Both the position numbers and the translations under genes were made by a program. 47,905 bases of DNA from a virus: the IMG/VR virus record IMGVR_UViG_3300028025_003813, positions 1 to 47,905 of that record; one strand, 5' to 3'. This document shows positions 17,214 through 27,190 of the stretch, piece after piece. Each line of letters opens with the position of its first letter. Position 1 is the stretch's first letter. A model generated the notes under the pieces. The model was not told the origin of the DNA and searched no databases. It was given only the letters and a program-made list of their open reading frames with translations.

Positions 17214-20200
17214 CTAATCAGGTATAATACCACATGTACTGTCTATTGCACAAGGTGCTGATGTTACAAAATTAGATTGCTCAAATCCTCCAACTCCTCC
17301 TAATGTAAATTGTTCTAAATTACCTTCTTCATCTAAATAAGTAGTTTGACAAAAAGGACCATCGGTATAAGATATATAATCTACAGAGTAATCTTCTGTA
17401 ATTCTAACCGCTAATCCATCTTTTTTATTAGAAGCTATATCAAATACAGCAGCAGAAGTATAAGTTAATTTCCAACTACTGGCGTTTGTTGGGTCATATA
17501 CTTCAAATCCAGATTCAGGGCCCCCAAACCACCAATGACCTTCTTCAGTTAATTTTTCAAATGCACCAGCGGCTGTTCTTTTACCACCTGGTAAAGCCGT
17601 AAATAACGTACTATTTGTTGCTCCAGTATTTGGGTTATCCCAATGATCAAGCCCTTGTTCTTTTAAAGTACCTCCTGCATTAGAGGGTGTATTTGATGTA
17701 CAAGACCACAATGCACACAATTCTGTTTGATGACCCTCTAAAGAACCTGATCCATTCGAAGCATATATAACATGATAACCCGTTGGAGCAAATTGTTTAC
17801 GCAAACTAGGATTAGCTAATGATGCCGCATTATATATTCCCATAACGGCATACCAATTATATAATTTACCATATACCGCACCTGTTGCAGAATCATTGTT
17901 ATAATAACACCATGCTCCTGTTTCTAAAGCCGCCCATGCTGTGGAATTTGAAACTTCCGGTATTGGCGTACCATCCGAATAAGTTACCCAATCCGCATTA
18001 CGAGATCCCCAGCTTCTACCGCATATTTCAACAGTGCCAATAGATATTGTTATTGTACATTCGTCTGTTTGTGATCTATATTTTAATTGAGGATCACTAG
18101 TAGGTATGCCAAATGAATTAACAGCATCCTTAACTTGTATATTTAATGTAAATACTTCTGATGTTGGGAATGTATCTAATAAGAAAATTTCTCCATCGCC
18201 AGTTGTTGGATTTTTTACTATTGAAAATAAATCTTCCCAGCCTGCAGTAGAGGTATTTAATATCTTCCAATCAAGTTCAATTTTCTTAAGTGTATTTAAA
18301 TGTGCTCCGTTATCCGCTTGATATATATATATTGGAACACCAGGGGTTGGATTGGGAGAAGGCAAATCTAATGTAACAGGACAAGTATTTAATATTGTCG
18401 GGGCTACATTTTCTAGTCTACCTATTTCTTCAAACACAATAGGAGTAGGGGAATCTTCAGTCGTTATAGATATTTCAAATGTAAATGTTGTTGAAGCGGT
18501 ATCGTTTATAAAAACAAAATCGTCTTGTATGTATAATCTATAATGATTAATACCACCACCTACGTCAATTGTTTCAATACCAAATTTACCTGTAACTATA
18601 TTTTGGTCAACTGTATTATCTCTAACAACTATAGTAGCTCCTGTAGAAGGCAACTCTGTAGAGGTTAATGATACAGGCCAAAATTCGCCAGAAATATATT
18701 TTTCTGTAATACTCAACGGGTCATTTGATTCTTTAAAATCCCAGTTTATATCTGATAATCCAACGATTCCCTCATAGCCCGTTAAAACATCGGCATTTAA
18801 ATCTGATATTAATCCAGATGTTGAAGTTTCCCAAAATATATCTAATAAAGAGTATACAGGTTTTGTTTCATATATACTTAAATATGGCTGCATATTATTA
18901 TCAGCGTTAGTATATGCAACAGTACTTTCAACAGCTGTTACGCCCATTGCATCAGAAGTTGATATTCTGGCTATAAGGGGAGTAGTCTCTAATTGATAGA
19001 AATTAAATACGGCCGATCCTAATGTATTATCAACAGATGAAGTGTACATGCTTAAATCATCGGCGGTACCAATAGCAATAGCCACATCGGCTTTTGAAGA
19101 TGGATAATACTGCACGTTATTTGCGTCTTGTCCATCTATTGTATTTTGCACTCGCCCAAATAATTGAACACTACTTCTATATAACTTTTGATCTGGTCCT
19201 ACCTCCGTTAAATCACGAGGTATTTTATTTATATTATCATTTATTAAAACGGTATGTGCAACTTTATTTATTTCTGCTACTGGAAAAACTGTTGTATTTA
19301 TTCCATTATCTAATGACGGTGTCCCAGCTGTATAATTAACTTGCGACCCATAAGTCTGCCCTTTCGGGTAACCATTAAGCATACCGGGAAGGTATACATT
19401 GTAATATTCCTGTTCTTGTTGCCTAACAACTACTTTGTAAGAATACCAACCTAATTGATTAATATTGTACGACCATTTGGTATCAGTAGGATCATTCAGA
19501 GGAACTCTTTTATAAAAGTCGTTTACTTGTGCCTCCGTTGTAATTACATAAGTTGGGGCTGCAGTTGCATCAATAGCTGTTATTTCTACATAATCAACAT
19601 ATTGCCCTCTTAAATATTCCCCTACTGTTGGTATAGTTCCATCGGCTACAGTGAATGTATAAGTTGTACTTGTTATTGTTGTAGTGCCAGTTAAATTAAA
19701 CCCTCCTACAGAAGCAGTTGTTGCATATAAACCAGGTTCTCCAGTAGCTGTATTGTTATTTGAGTTTATTGGAGTTTCAACCAAAACAGATAAAGCGTTC
19801 CCAAACCAGTTTTTTATTACCGGTACATTGCTTTCTGTAAAATAAGGTGAATATATTGTTGATCCACCATATTTATTACCTTCAGAAACTGTTGCAAGAG
19901 TATCTAATGAAGATAATATAACAGATGATTGTCTTCCATATTTGTCTGCTAAAATAAATCCAACTTGGTATGTTCTGTTCTGTTTTAATGTATGATTTGG
20001 GTATTCTATAAAATTTAATGAATAGTCTTGCTTTTCATTAACAGAAACTTTATAACCAATAGATCTTGGAGCAGTATGATTTTTTACAAAATTACCATAA
20101 ACAATTCTATTGCCTACTGACTCTTGAGCTAATGCTCTAACAGGAACCATATCATAAACTCTTGTTGTTTGATCAGATGGTAATACTTTATATGGTTTTG

Positions 20201-21389
20201 TGGATTGGTACTCGTATATGTATACATTAGAATCTGTTATAGCTTGAAATTCTGTAGCAGGTATTGTTTCAACAACACTAACAGCAATTGCATCGGATTC
20301 TTTGTATAATATATCAAGAGCTTGTATTTTATATGAACCTGTAGAGTTTGAACAAATATCTGGAAATGGAATTAATAATTGTATATTATTAATATTATTT
20401 TCCATCCAATTTAAAACAGTACTTGTGTAAGCATTTGTTTCATCCCCATTTATGAAGTATCCTTTTTGATTTGGTATAAATACTATTTGAGTAAATGGTG
20501 CCATTATTGAATATTCACCATCATCAAATCTAAATCTATAACTAAATCTAACATATCTACCAGTTAAATAAGCGGGATCCCCTGGCCATAATGGTTCTTC
20601 AGAATCATCACTCATCGTGGATATTAAAAATAGTAATTCTGCATTATCTGCCAATGTAACAGGAATAGATACCGTTACAGTTGATGCACCGGTATTAACG
20701 CTTTCTACTAAAACGAATGAACTATCGACAAGTCCTCCACCTATAACTGTCATACCTGGAATTATCCCAGTTGTACTTGCTACTGTTATTATTGTAGATG
20801 CTGCAGAAGGTTCTGTTGTGGTTGTTTCTACTTTCTTTACTAAAGATATAGCTTCTACCGGAGCATATCTTGCTACAGAAATTTGATGTTCTTGTGTATA
20901 ATAAGGATTTAAACTTGTTGCCGGAGATAATATAGCTGATTGTACATTTATTTTTCTTGGCTGATTTCTATTGTCAGTCCAGAATAATAAATTTTCAACT
21001 AAATTAATACCAGTTATTATATTGTCTTGTGAAAAATTTAAAAAATCACCAGACACTAATACTATTGGGTTAGGACCAATATTTAGATCGGCAACGCATA
21101 TTGCATTATATTTATTACCGGTAAAGGAAGAATAATTATTTGTTAGAAATTGATATATACGATTATTAGGATTGTCCATAAAATAACCGATACATTTAGT
21201 TCCTTCAGGCAATGAAATACTTCCGAATATACTATTACCTAATACATTCTGCACAGCACCAACATCATCGCTTTCCGATTTGCCAATAGATATATTTAGA
21301 GCATCTCTGTACTCGCCGTTAGGAATAAGTCTATTATCTAAATCTTTATTCATTTTAGATAATAGAAAAGTATTTTTAATTTCTGCCAT
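17214..21389 (-). CDS. Large tail nozzle/muzzle protein with C-terminal FISUMP domain
   Basis: The 1391-residue product opens with LSKMNKDLDNRLIPNGEYRDALNISIGKSES and goes on to NNRIYQFLTN and LLFWTDNRNQPRKINV, a pattern typical of propeller-type tail tube B/nozzle proteins that close the podovirus tail. The middle (about 170-1100) is a series of beta-rich, Thr/Ser-rich modules. From about residue 1125 a cysteine-containing FISUMP-type domain follows (VEICGRSWGSRN, then GKLYNWYAVMG and a LCALWSC segment), a family seen mainly in Bacteroidota and Fibrobacterota surface proteins. The domain may decorate the tail tip and contact the host. It lies 6 nt downstream of the connector gene. The FISUMP call is good; the nozzle call is moderate. 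Confidence 0.75.
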   Translation of the reverse strand: MAEIKNTFLLSKMNKDLDNRLIPNGEYRDALNISIGKSESDDVGAVQNVLGNSIFGSISLPEGTKCIGYFMDNPNNRIYQFLTNNYSSFTGNKYNAICVADLNIGPNPIVLVSGDFLNFSQDNIITGINLVENLLFWTDNRNQPRKINVQSAILSPATSLNPYYTQEHQISVARYAPVEAISLVKKVETTTTEPSAASTIITVASTTGIIPGMTVIGGGLVDSSFVLVESVNTGASTVTVSIPVTLADNAELLFLISTMSDDSEEPLWPGDPAYLTGRYVRFSYRFRFDDGEYSIMAPFTQIVFIPNQKGYFINGDETNAYTSTVLNWMENNINNIQLLIPFPDICSNSTGSYKIQALDILYKESDAIAVSVVETIPATEFQAITDSNVYIYEYQSTKPYKVLPSDQTTRVYDMVPVRALAQESVGNRIVYGNFVKNHTAPRSIGYKVSVNEKQDYSLNFIEYPNHTLKQNRTYQVGFILADKYGRQSSVILSSLDTLATVSEGNKYGGSTIYSPYFTESNVPVIKNWFGNALSVLVETPINSNNNTATGEPGLYATTASVGGFNLTGTTTITSTTYTFTVADGTIPTVGEYLRGQYVDYVEITAIDATAAPTYVITTEAQVNDFYKRVPLNDPTDTKWSYNINQLGWYSYKVVVRQQEQEYYNVYLPGMLNGYPKGQTYGSQVNYTAGTPSLDNGINTTVFPVAEINKVAHTVLINDNINKIPRDLTEVGPDQKLYRSSVQLFGRVQNTIDGQDANNVQYYPSSKADVAIAIGTADDLSMYTSSVDNTLGSAVFNFYQLETTPLIARISTSDAMGVTAVESTVAYTNADNNMQPYLSIYETKPVYSLLDIFWETSTSGLISDLNADVLTGYEGIVGLSDINWDFKESNDPLSITEKYISGEFWPVSLTSTELPSTGATIVVRDNTVDQNIVTGKFGIETIDVGGGINHYRLYIQDDFVFINDTASTTFTFEISITTEDSPTPIVFEEIGRLENVAPTILNTCPVTLDLPSPNPTPGVPIYIYQADNGAHLNTLKKIELDWKILNTSTAGWEDLFSIVKNPTTGDGEIFLLDTFPTSEVFTLNIQVKDAVNSFGIPTSDPQLKYRSQTDECTITISIGTVEICGRSWGSRNADWVTYSDGTPIPEVSNSTAWAALETGAWCYYNNDSATGAVYGKLYNWYAVMGIYNAASLANPSLRKQFAPTGYHVIYASNGSGSLEGHQTELCALWSCTSNTPSNAGGTLKEQGLDHWDNPNTGATNSTLFTALPGGKRTAAGAFEKLTEEGHWWFGGPESGFEVYDPTNASSWKLTYTSAAVFDIASNKKDGLAVRITEDYSVDYISYTDGPFCQTTYLDEEGNLEQFTLGGVGGFEQSNFVTSAPCAIDSTCGIIPD

Positions 21390-21395
21390 TATATT

Positions 21396-22631
21396 TTAAT
21401 GTTTTATCCATTTAGATTTGCCTCGCATTACCTGTACAATTTCATGTAACTTAATATTAGATAATCTTAACTTAGCATTTCTTAGTTTTGCAAATTTTTC
21501 TTTATTTAATCTTTGTACCAAATATTCAGGATAATTAGCTCGCGTAGATACTATTGAATGTAATATATAAGCATACATCGCGTCTTCTGCCATTTTTGGT
21601 ACTCTAGAATCTAAATCATAAGCTAATCCATCAGATATATAGTCCAATGTTATAATCATTTTATGTAGATTACTTGAAAAAGATACTTTGCCTTCTCTAT
21701 CGTTTATTGTAAACCAACCATTACCTTGAGCATATTGAGGATCTAATCCGTATTGTCTTCCAACAATACCAAAGTTATCCCAACCATAATCATAAATATC
21801 TAGTCCATTATTGTAATTAACTGCATTAGCAAGGTATGTGCCGTTAAGCATATCTGTATTGGCTCTTCTCCAACGCTCCTCAATGATAGGTTCCGTATTA
21901 ATGTTGTTATTAAAACTGTCTTGTATTTCTACTCCTAAATCGTCCTGTAAAGGAGCTTCTGAAGGATTAGAAGTTAAGTTATTAGCTGGATAGATTGGAT
22001 GCTTCACGCCTTGTCTATCGATCCAATACATGCCAACATAGTTAACATAATCCTGAGGTAATACAACGCTTAGTGAGTGAGGTATTGTTAATTCCTGAGA
22101 CTTGATGCTTTTCAATGTGTCATAGCTAAATTCTTGCATTGCGCGTTTAGCATGGAATATAACATCTGTTCTTTTTACGTCTTGTATTAATTTACCGGGT
22201 CCTACATAAGCAACTATAAAATTGTTTATTACATCAGATAATTTAGTATACTGGTAACCTCCGTAGTTTTCTTCCACGGTAGTCCCGTAGGCATCGTCAT
22301 CCCCATAGTTACCGCCTGTTAATACTTTTAATTGTACAACAATATATTCTCCATCTGCAGGAACGTAAGTAGAAAATGTTATTACATTGTTAACAACTGT
22401 GTATACTTCAAAGCATTCTGTATATGTACCAGGTAGTCCAGTAGGGCTAGTGAATAACTTAAAGTTATTTAATGCGTAATTTTCACTATTAGGATCATAC
22501 GAATAAAAAACTAAATTTGTATTAAATGTTGTTTCAAATTGAATTGTAGAATTATCACCAATGAAGCCCTGGGCTCCTTCATAATATTGTCTATTAGTTT
22601 CGGTGATTAACCCTCCGTTTGGCATTGGCAT
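21396..22631 (-). CDS. Tail tubular protein A-like connector/ring protein
   Basis: This 411-residue protein has a beta-rich N-terminal half (GFIGDNSTIQFETTFNTNL, VNNVITFSTYVPADGEYIVV) and a helical C-terminal half (VIFHAKRAMQEFSYDTLKS, then ALHSI-like helix and LNKEKFAKLRNAKLRLSNIKLHEI). The VIFHAKRAMQEFSYD segment is typical of head-tail adaptor/tail tube A proteins that bridge portal and nozzle. It ends with a basic WIKH. It sits 5 nt downstream of another connector candidate and 6 nt upstream of the large nozzle gene. The start could also be Met3. The assignment rests on fold pattern and gene order. Confidence 0.65.
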   Translation of the reverse strand: MPMPNGGLITETNRQYYEGAQGFIGDNSTIQFETTFNTNLVFYSYDPNSENYALNNFKLFTSPTGLPGTYTECFEVYTVVNNVITFSTYVPADGEYIVVQLKVLTGGNYGDDDAYGTTVEENYGGYQYTKLSDVINNFIVAYVGPGKLIQDVKRTDVIFHAKRAMQEFSYDTLKSIKSQELTIPHSLSVVLPQDYVNYVGMYWIDRQGVKHPIYPANNLTSNPSEAPLQDDLGVEIQDSFNNNINTEPIIEERWRRANTDMLNGTYLANAVNYNNGLDIYDYGWDNFGIVGRQYGLDPQYAQGNGWFTINDREGKVSFSSNLHKMIITLDYISDGLAYDLDSRVPKMAEDAMYAYILHSIVSTRANYPEYLVQRLNKEKFAKLRNAKLRLSNIKLHEIVQVMRGKSKWIKH

Positions 22632-22636
22632 AGTCC

Positions 22637-23560
22637 TTAAGATTTAGAGTTAATTTGTTCTGCTTGTATTTGCTGAGCAGCTACTTGCACTATTTGAGCA
22701 TTTTGTATAACAACTCCAGCATATAATAATATTTTTAATATAACATTTGTTTGTTCCGCTACTGTCAACTCAAAATTCTGCGATGTAGCCGGATTAAATA
22801 CGTATGTATAATTTGGCGCAGTACTGGTAAAATTCCAAATAACATTCTTTGGTTTTCTAACAAATGATGTTGAAATACCAGTTGATATTGTTGTTGGATA
22901 AAGAAAAAGTTTTTCTCTTTCATATACGTACAATGGGTACTGTGTAGTCGGCTTTGTTAATGGGGAACTATTTATATATAATAAATCATTTCTTTGTACT
23001 CTTTGAACTTCAGTATCATCATTATATATAACAGTACCAAGTCTATAAAAATCTGCATTTGATATTGTAACTAATATCTGAAAAGAGGTTGCTCCTGGAA
23101 CCACTGATAAGAATAAGTTGGTCCCAACTATAGAGTATGCGGTAGTTGGTTGTAAAATACCATTAAAATAAACTTGAGGTGTTCCGGCACTGATTTGTGT
23201 AGTAGTTAAAGTAAGTGCATATACTGAGACCCCTGATGAAGTATTTATAACAGGGTTTGTAAATAATGGGGCAGACGATGATATAGGGACCGCAAATTCA
23301 TTGCCTCCCATATAATCACAATTGCCTATTGTTTTAAATATAGATAAACTACCATCTAAATTTTTTATACGATCAGCATATTCGCTATCGTTATCTGGCA
23401 CTCTTAATTGCTGGTTTAAATCATCAAAGTATGATTCAAATATTTCTAATTGAACCTGCGTTGCTACTTTGTTAAATTCATCAGGAGTCATATAGCCTCG
23501 CTGTTCTTTATTAAGTATTAATAAAACCGTTTTGTAAACTGTATCTACATTTATTGCCAT
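22637..23560 (-). CDS. Connector/ring structural protein
   Basis: This 307-residue protein has a helical N-terminal segment (MTPDEFNKVATQVQLEIFES, then YFDDLNQQLRVPDNDSEYAD), a middle region of beta strands with Thr/Ser-rich turns, and a helical Gln-rich C terminus (VVIQNAQIVQVAAQQIQAEQ). Such proteins occur between capsid and tail-tube genes in Bacteroidota podoviruses and probably form a ring of the neck. It is 76 nt downstream of the 254-residue gene and 5 nt upstream of the tail tubular A-like gene. No enzyme motif is seen, and the exact ring position cannot be told. Confidence 0.6.
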   Translation of the reverse strand: MAINVDTVYKTVLLILNKEQRGYMTPDEFNKVATQVQLEIFESYFDDLNQQLRVPDNDSEYADRIKNLDGSLSIFKTIGNCDYMGGNEFAVPISSSAPLFTNPVINTSSGVSVYALTLTTTQISAGTPQVYFNGILQPTTAYSIVGTNLFLSVVPGATSFQILVTISNADFYRLGTVIYNDDTEVQRVQRNDLLYINSSPLTKPTTQYPLYVYEREKLFLYPTTISTGISTSFVRKPKNVIWNFTSTAPNYTYVFNPATSQNFELTVAEQTNVILKILLYAGVVIQNAQIVQVAAQQIQAEQINSKS

Positions 23561-23636
23561 CTTGAGTATTTATTATAATATTTAGGCAGTTACTGCACTC
23601 TGTGTACAATAACTACCTATATATTAGTATTACGTA

Positions 23637-24401
23637 TTATTGAAGTTTTTTCTCAATAGATTGGAATATTTCTATACCTTCATCTGTTTTGAAAAATGCT
23701 GCCATAGCCGAATACGGATTTTCATCAAAAGGAACGGTCATTAATTTTTTACCGTTTGTTGCCCATTTGAAATCACGTTGATCAGGTGACAACTTTATAA
23801 TGTTAGCTTCGCAAGCTTTAATAGCAAAATTACGTAGCTGAATATTTTCATCATTAACCAAATCTAAGAATAAACTTGGGTTTCTTTTAGCAAAGATCAA
23901 CAAATCTCTTTTTATCTCCTTAGAAGTCATCTTAGATACCTTAGATCCAATCTCAACTCTTAGTATTGCTTCTGCTTGATCAATATCCATTGCTTTAGCT
24001 GCAGTCATTGCCTCTAATTCCATTTCCAATGTATCAAGCTCATCCACCGCAATAAGTACTGCATCAAATTCTTGATACTTCTTATTTAACATGGGGTGAT
24101 AAAGTGATAATAGTTTTTGTAAATTTTGCTTTTCTTTTGAAACAGTAAGTGTTCCGTTCTTGAACATAATATGTCCTAATGTTGCTTCCCCTTTTTGTTC
24201 ATCAACAAATGGAGAGTTTTGATTAGTTGCATATCTTAATTCTCTTTGTTCTTTTAAATCTTCATCAAACCATAATAATGGAAATCTTCTTGAATGTCTT
24301 GATGAAATTGTGTATGTTAACGGACTATGAGGTCCTGTTAAAATGTATGTTCTATCTTTAACCTCCCAATTTTGAGGCTCGGTTTGTTTTAATTTTGACA
24401 T
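23637..24401 (-). CDS. Conserved phage protein of unknown function next to the capsid gene
   Basis: This 254-residue soluble protein has an aromatic, beta-rich N terminus (NWEVKDRTYILTGPHSPLTY) and a helical remainder (DELDTLEMELEAMTAAKAM, AKRNPSLFLDLVNDENIQLR, LSPDQRDFKWATNGKKLMTV, ENPYSAMAAFFKTDEGIEIF). It reads as a structured globular protein without membrane segments or known catalytic motifs. It follows the capsid gene after a hairpin terminator and has its own A/T-rich leader (AATTATATTATATCATG), so it may be a head-associated or head-to-tail protein expressed below capsid level. The function is not recognised. Confidence 0.55.
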   Translation of the reverse strand: MSKLKQTEPQNWEVKDRTYILTGPHSPLTYTISSRHSRRFPLLWFDEDLKEQRELRYATNQNSPFVDEQKGEATLGHIMFKNGTLTVSKEKQNLQKLLSLYHPMLNKKYQEFDAVLIAVDELDTLEMELEAMTAAKAMDIDQAEAILRVEIGSKVSKMTSKEIKRDLLIFAKRNPSLFLDLVNDENIQLRNFAIKACEANIIKLSPDQRDFKWATNGKKLMTVPFDENPYSAMAAFFKTDEGIEIFQSIEKKLQ

Positions 24402-24429
24402 GATATAATATAATTAATTATTTTTTTAT

Positions 24430-24480
24430 TTCGAGAGTAAAAAAGAGTAAAAGTTACCCCCGTAATTTCAACGAGGGTAA
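24430..24480 (-). terminator. Intra-operon terminator/attenuator after the major capsid gene
   Basis: TTACCC (24454-24459) pairs with GGGTAA (24475-24480), continued by C-G and G-C pairs after one C.A mismatch, with a 9-nt loop. On the minus strand the stem is followed by a T-rich tract (CTTTTACTCTTTTTTACTC, down to about 24435). It lies 22 nt after the capsid stop codon and may limit read-through from the highly expressed capsid gene. Confidence 0.6.
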
Positions 24481-24501
24481 AATTTACACTAATTATTAGT
24501 A

Positions 24502-25953
24502 TTAAGATACTGAAGTGAACAATACAAAGTTGTTAGCACCTTGTACACATAAACATCTTTCAGACAAGAAGTTTACCTCCATTGCATCTAAATCAGATGT
24601 ATATGCTCCACCAACAGATCCAAGTACCCAAGATTTCATTCTACGGTCATCAGCTTGTGAAGCTCTATAACGAACGTGTAAGAATGGTCTACGAATGTTT
24701 GTACCTAATACTTGATCGTAAACAGTTGAAGTACCAGCTGGAACTAAAATTCCATCAATAGCTGATTGAGCAACTGCTCCACGAGTAGAAGCATCATTCA
24801 AATATTTCCAGTCAGTTTTATAGAAATCGTAAGATCCTCTACGGAAACCAGAGAAACCTAAGTTTAATGCCATTTCAGAAGAGTTTTCAAACAATCCAAA
24901 AGCAACACCACCAGCAGTTCCAGAAGAAATATCAGCTAACATATCATCAAAGTCTAATGAAGTTTGACGGTTTAAGAATAACATGTTCTCTTCAATAGCT
25001 CCTTGAGTATCTAAGTTTCTTAAGATTGAATCAAATTCAGCTAATCCAGCAGCAGCAGTAAAGTTGTTCAATACATTACCTCTTTCTTCAACAGCAGAGA
25101 ATAAACCTTGAGTACCTTTTTTACCAGCAGCTAATGCAGCAGACCCTGTTGCAGCTAATTCTCCCTCAACTACAGACATTTCTAAGTAATCTTCAAAACG
25201 TAATCTTGTTTCAGACTCTGCTTTTAAATACCACATAAAACCACCTGCTCCGTCCTCAGTAGCAATTTCTACCCAACCAATCTGAGCAGTGTCAGAACCA
25301 TTAACAACATATTTGTTACGAATGATAATAGGAGAGTTAGAGAATTGTGTGAAGCTAGGCTCAATGCTAGTGTAGTTGTCATTTGTTAATGTAGACCCTT
25401 TAGCATACTCAGAACCATAAACGAAGATTTTTAAATCGTCCATACCATCTGTAAATCCGGCAGCAGCTAATGTAGCAGCGGTATAAGGAGCAACAGTTAA
25501 TGCGCCAGTAGTAATATTACTAGCAGTAACGATAGCTTTAACTTCTAATCCAGTAGCAGGATTCATAATAACGATAGTCTGATTAATAGAAATAACGTTT
25601 TGCACGAAATCTGCAGGGTTAGCTGGAGTTAAGTCAACAGGAATAAGTAATGTATTTGCAGCAGCACTTACAACATCAACACCTGTATAAGCAATATGTA
25701 ATCTATTTTGTTCTGACCAAATAACCTGATCAGAAGCCATTGGCATCTCAGCTCCTACCATACGTAAGAAACCAGATAAAGTTCTATTACCATAACGCTC
25801 TACTTCTTGTTCGTAGATCTCTGGTAAATATTGTTGAGCGAAAGATACGAAATCCGCATTGTTAGGATCCGTAAAGTTTAAATAATTTGTATCTAAAGCT
25901 TGTTGCTTCTGAGACGGTTTAATGGTCCCAAAGTTAGGCGTAACATTTGCCAT
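24502..25953 (-). CDS. Major capsid protein (HK97-fold, inferred)
   Basis: The 483-residue product starts MANVTPNFGTIKPSQ, then has an N-terminal helical region (FAQQYLPEIYEQEVERYGNR), a long mixed beta/Ala-rich middle (about residues 85-260), a helical spine-like segment (GLAEFDSILRNLDTQGAIEEN) and a C-terminal region ending in RCLCVQGANNFVLFTSVS. Composition (Ala/Gly/Asn/Thr-rich, few Lys) and length match major capsid proteins of Bacteroidota podoviruses of about 490 residues. The gene sits directly downstream of the acidic scaffold-like gene and upstream of a terminator hairpin, the classical capsid position. The leader is extremely A/T-rich with no Shine-Dalgarno. No head protease gene was recognised and no delta domain is obvious. 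Confidence 0.8.
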   Translation of the reverse strand: MANVTPNFGTIKPSQKQQALDTNYLNFTDPNNADFVSFAQQYLPEIYEQEVERYGNRTLSGFLRMVGAEMPMASDQVIWSEQNRLHIAYTGVDVVSAAANTLLIPVDLTPANPADFVQNVISINQTIVIMNPATGLEVKAIVTASNITTGALTVAPYTAATLAAAGFTDGMDDLKIFVYGSEYAKGSTLTNDNYTSIEPSFTQFSNSPIIIRNKYVVNGSDTAQIGWVEIATEDGAGGFMWYLKAESETRLRFEDYLEMSVVEGELAATGSAALAAGKKGTQGLFSAVEERGNVLNNFTAAAGLAEFDSILRNLDTQGAIEENMLFLNRQTSLDFDDMLADISSGTAGGVAFGLFENSSEMALNLGFSGFRRGSYDFYKTDWKYLNDASTRGAVAQSAIDGILVPAGTSTVYDQVLGTNIRRPFLHVRYRASQADDRRMKSWVLGSVGGAYTSDLDAMEVNFLSERCLCVQGANNFVLFTSVS

Positions 25954-25966
25954 AATTTTTTAAATT

Positions 25967-27157
25967 TTAATTGTTAAATTTGTTTTTGATTTTCAGTTTT
26001 GTAGAATCAACACCATTAACTGCTTTTACTTTAAAACCATTTACAAATATTTCACCGCTCGAAGTTTGTCTTGGAGCTGTATTTATATTATTTGATTTTG
26101 CCGTAATTTCTTTAATTGCATCGGCTTTCCCTTGCTCATAAAAATGGTGAGCTAAAGTATCTACGTTTTCAGCAGCATACATTGCTTTATGATAACCTTT
26201 CAAATCTGTTACTTCCCCTTTATCGTTCAAGAACTTCTTGACTAAGTTAGTAATATTTGATTGTTTATCAGCTACACTCTCTGCATTTTGAACACCATAT
26301 CTAAAATTCTTTTCACCTAATTTGAAATCAAAACCTTTGAAATCTTGGGTAAAGAAACTTTTCGTGTCGTTCTTAAACTTTGAATGTTGGCTTTCAACAA
26401 CTTCCTGCTCTTTTTGGTAGCGATTAAAAAAGTCCATTGCCTTTTGCTGATCTTTGTTTATACTTGGTCGTAACCTTACTTCCTCATAATATTTAGACTT
26501 AAGATCCTCTAAAAAACCCTTGGCTTTTGCAACCTCTTCCTTAAACGCTAATTTCTTTTTACGGATTTCACGTTCATCGTCCTCGTCTTCATCGTATGCA
26601 AATCGATCATCCATAAGAAAATCAATTTCATCTTCATTTAGATGAGGTCTAGTTTTTTTATAATATTCTTTTAATAATAATTCATTGTTAACATTTGAGT
26701 AATCTGCATTCAATCTAACGTAGTCTTCAACAGATCCACCCGTGTCTTCCATAAATGAAATTAACTTCTCAATGTTTTCTGGTAATTGTTTGCCAGTTGC
26801 TTCTGCAACATTAACGGCTTCCTTAGCTTCTTCAACTAATTCTTGTGCACTTGCAACAACCTCCTCTTCAGTTATTTCTTGTAATGCATTAATTTGTATT
26901 ACTTCTTCGTCTTGCGTTTTACTGTCTTTGGCAACGATTGTGGGTTCGGGGTTTCCTTCATCCACTCTCGGCAATTCCACTTTGGTGACTTCATTGACCA
27001 GCACGCTTTCATTTGTTGTTTGCTCTTGAACGGCATTCTCTTCTGTTTTAGTTTGTAAATCAACTTTTGCTACTATAGCAGGCTTATTTAATTTACGGGG
27101 GGCAGCTTTTGGTTTTTGTAATTTAAAAGTTCCCTCTTGTTTTACTTCTTCTGACAT
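25967..27157 (-). CDS. Capsid scaffolding protein
   Basis: This 396-residue, highly charged helical protein has a Lys/Pro N terminus, a Glu-rich region (QEITEEEVVASAQELVEEAK, about residues 90-112), a strongly acidic DEDEDDERE run around residue 190 and a long Lys/Glu helix (RKKKLAFKEEVAKAKGFLED). The end is basic and Asn-rich (KLKIKNKFNN), suitable for capsid-protein contact. This composition and the position between portal and major capsid genes, 13 nt upstream of the latter, fit a scaffold. No protease triad is visible. The first 100 residues look disordered. Confidence 0.7.
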   Translation of the reverse strand: MSEEVKQEGTFKLQKPKAAPRKLNKPAIVAKVDLQTKTEENAVQEQTTNESVLVNEVTKVELPRVDEGNPEPTIVAKDSKTQDEEVIQINALQEITEEEVVASAQELVEEAKEAVNVAEATGKQLPENIEKLISFMEDTGGSVEDYVRLNADYSNVNNELLLKEYYKKTRPHLNEDEIDFLMDDRFAYDEDEDDEREIRKKKLAFKEEVAKAKGFLEDLKSKYYEEVRLRPSINKDQQKAMDFFNRYQKEQEVVESQHSKFKNDTKSFFTQDFKGFDFKLGEKNFRYGVQNAESVADKQSNITNLVKKFLNDKGEVTDLKGYHKAMYAAENVDTLAHHFYEQGKADAIKEITAKSNNINTAPRQTSSGEIFVNGFKVKAVNGVDSTKLKIKNKFNN

Positions 27158-27190
27158 GATATAATAATATAAAATTGGTTAATATTTTTT

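Noticed and set aside
23584-23618. Hairpin AGG-C-AGTTA / TAACT-A-CCT between the 254-residue gene and the next gene as a terminator
   Set aside because: The loop is 17 nt, there is an internal mismatch, and no T-tract follows on the minus strand, so it does not meet terminator criteria.
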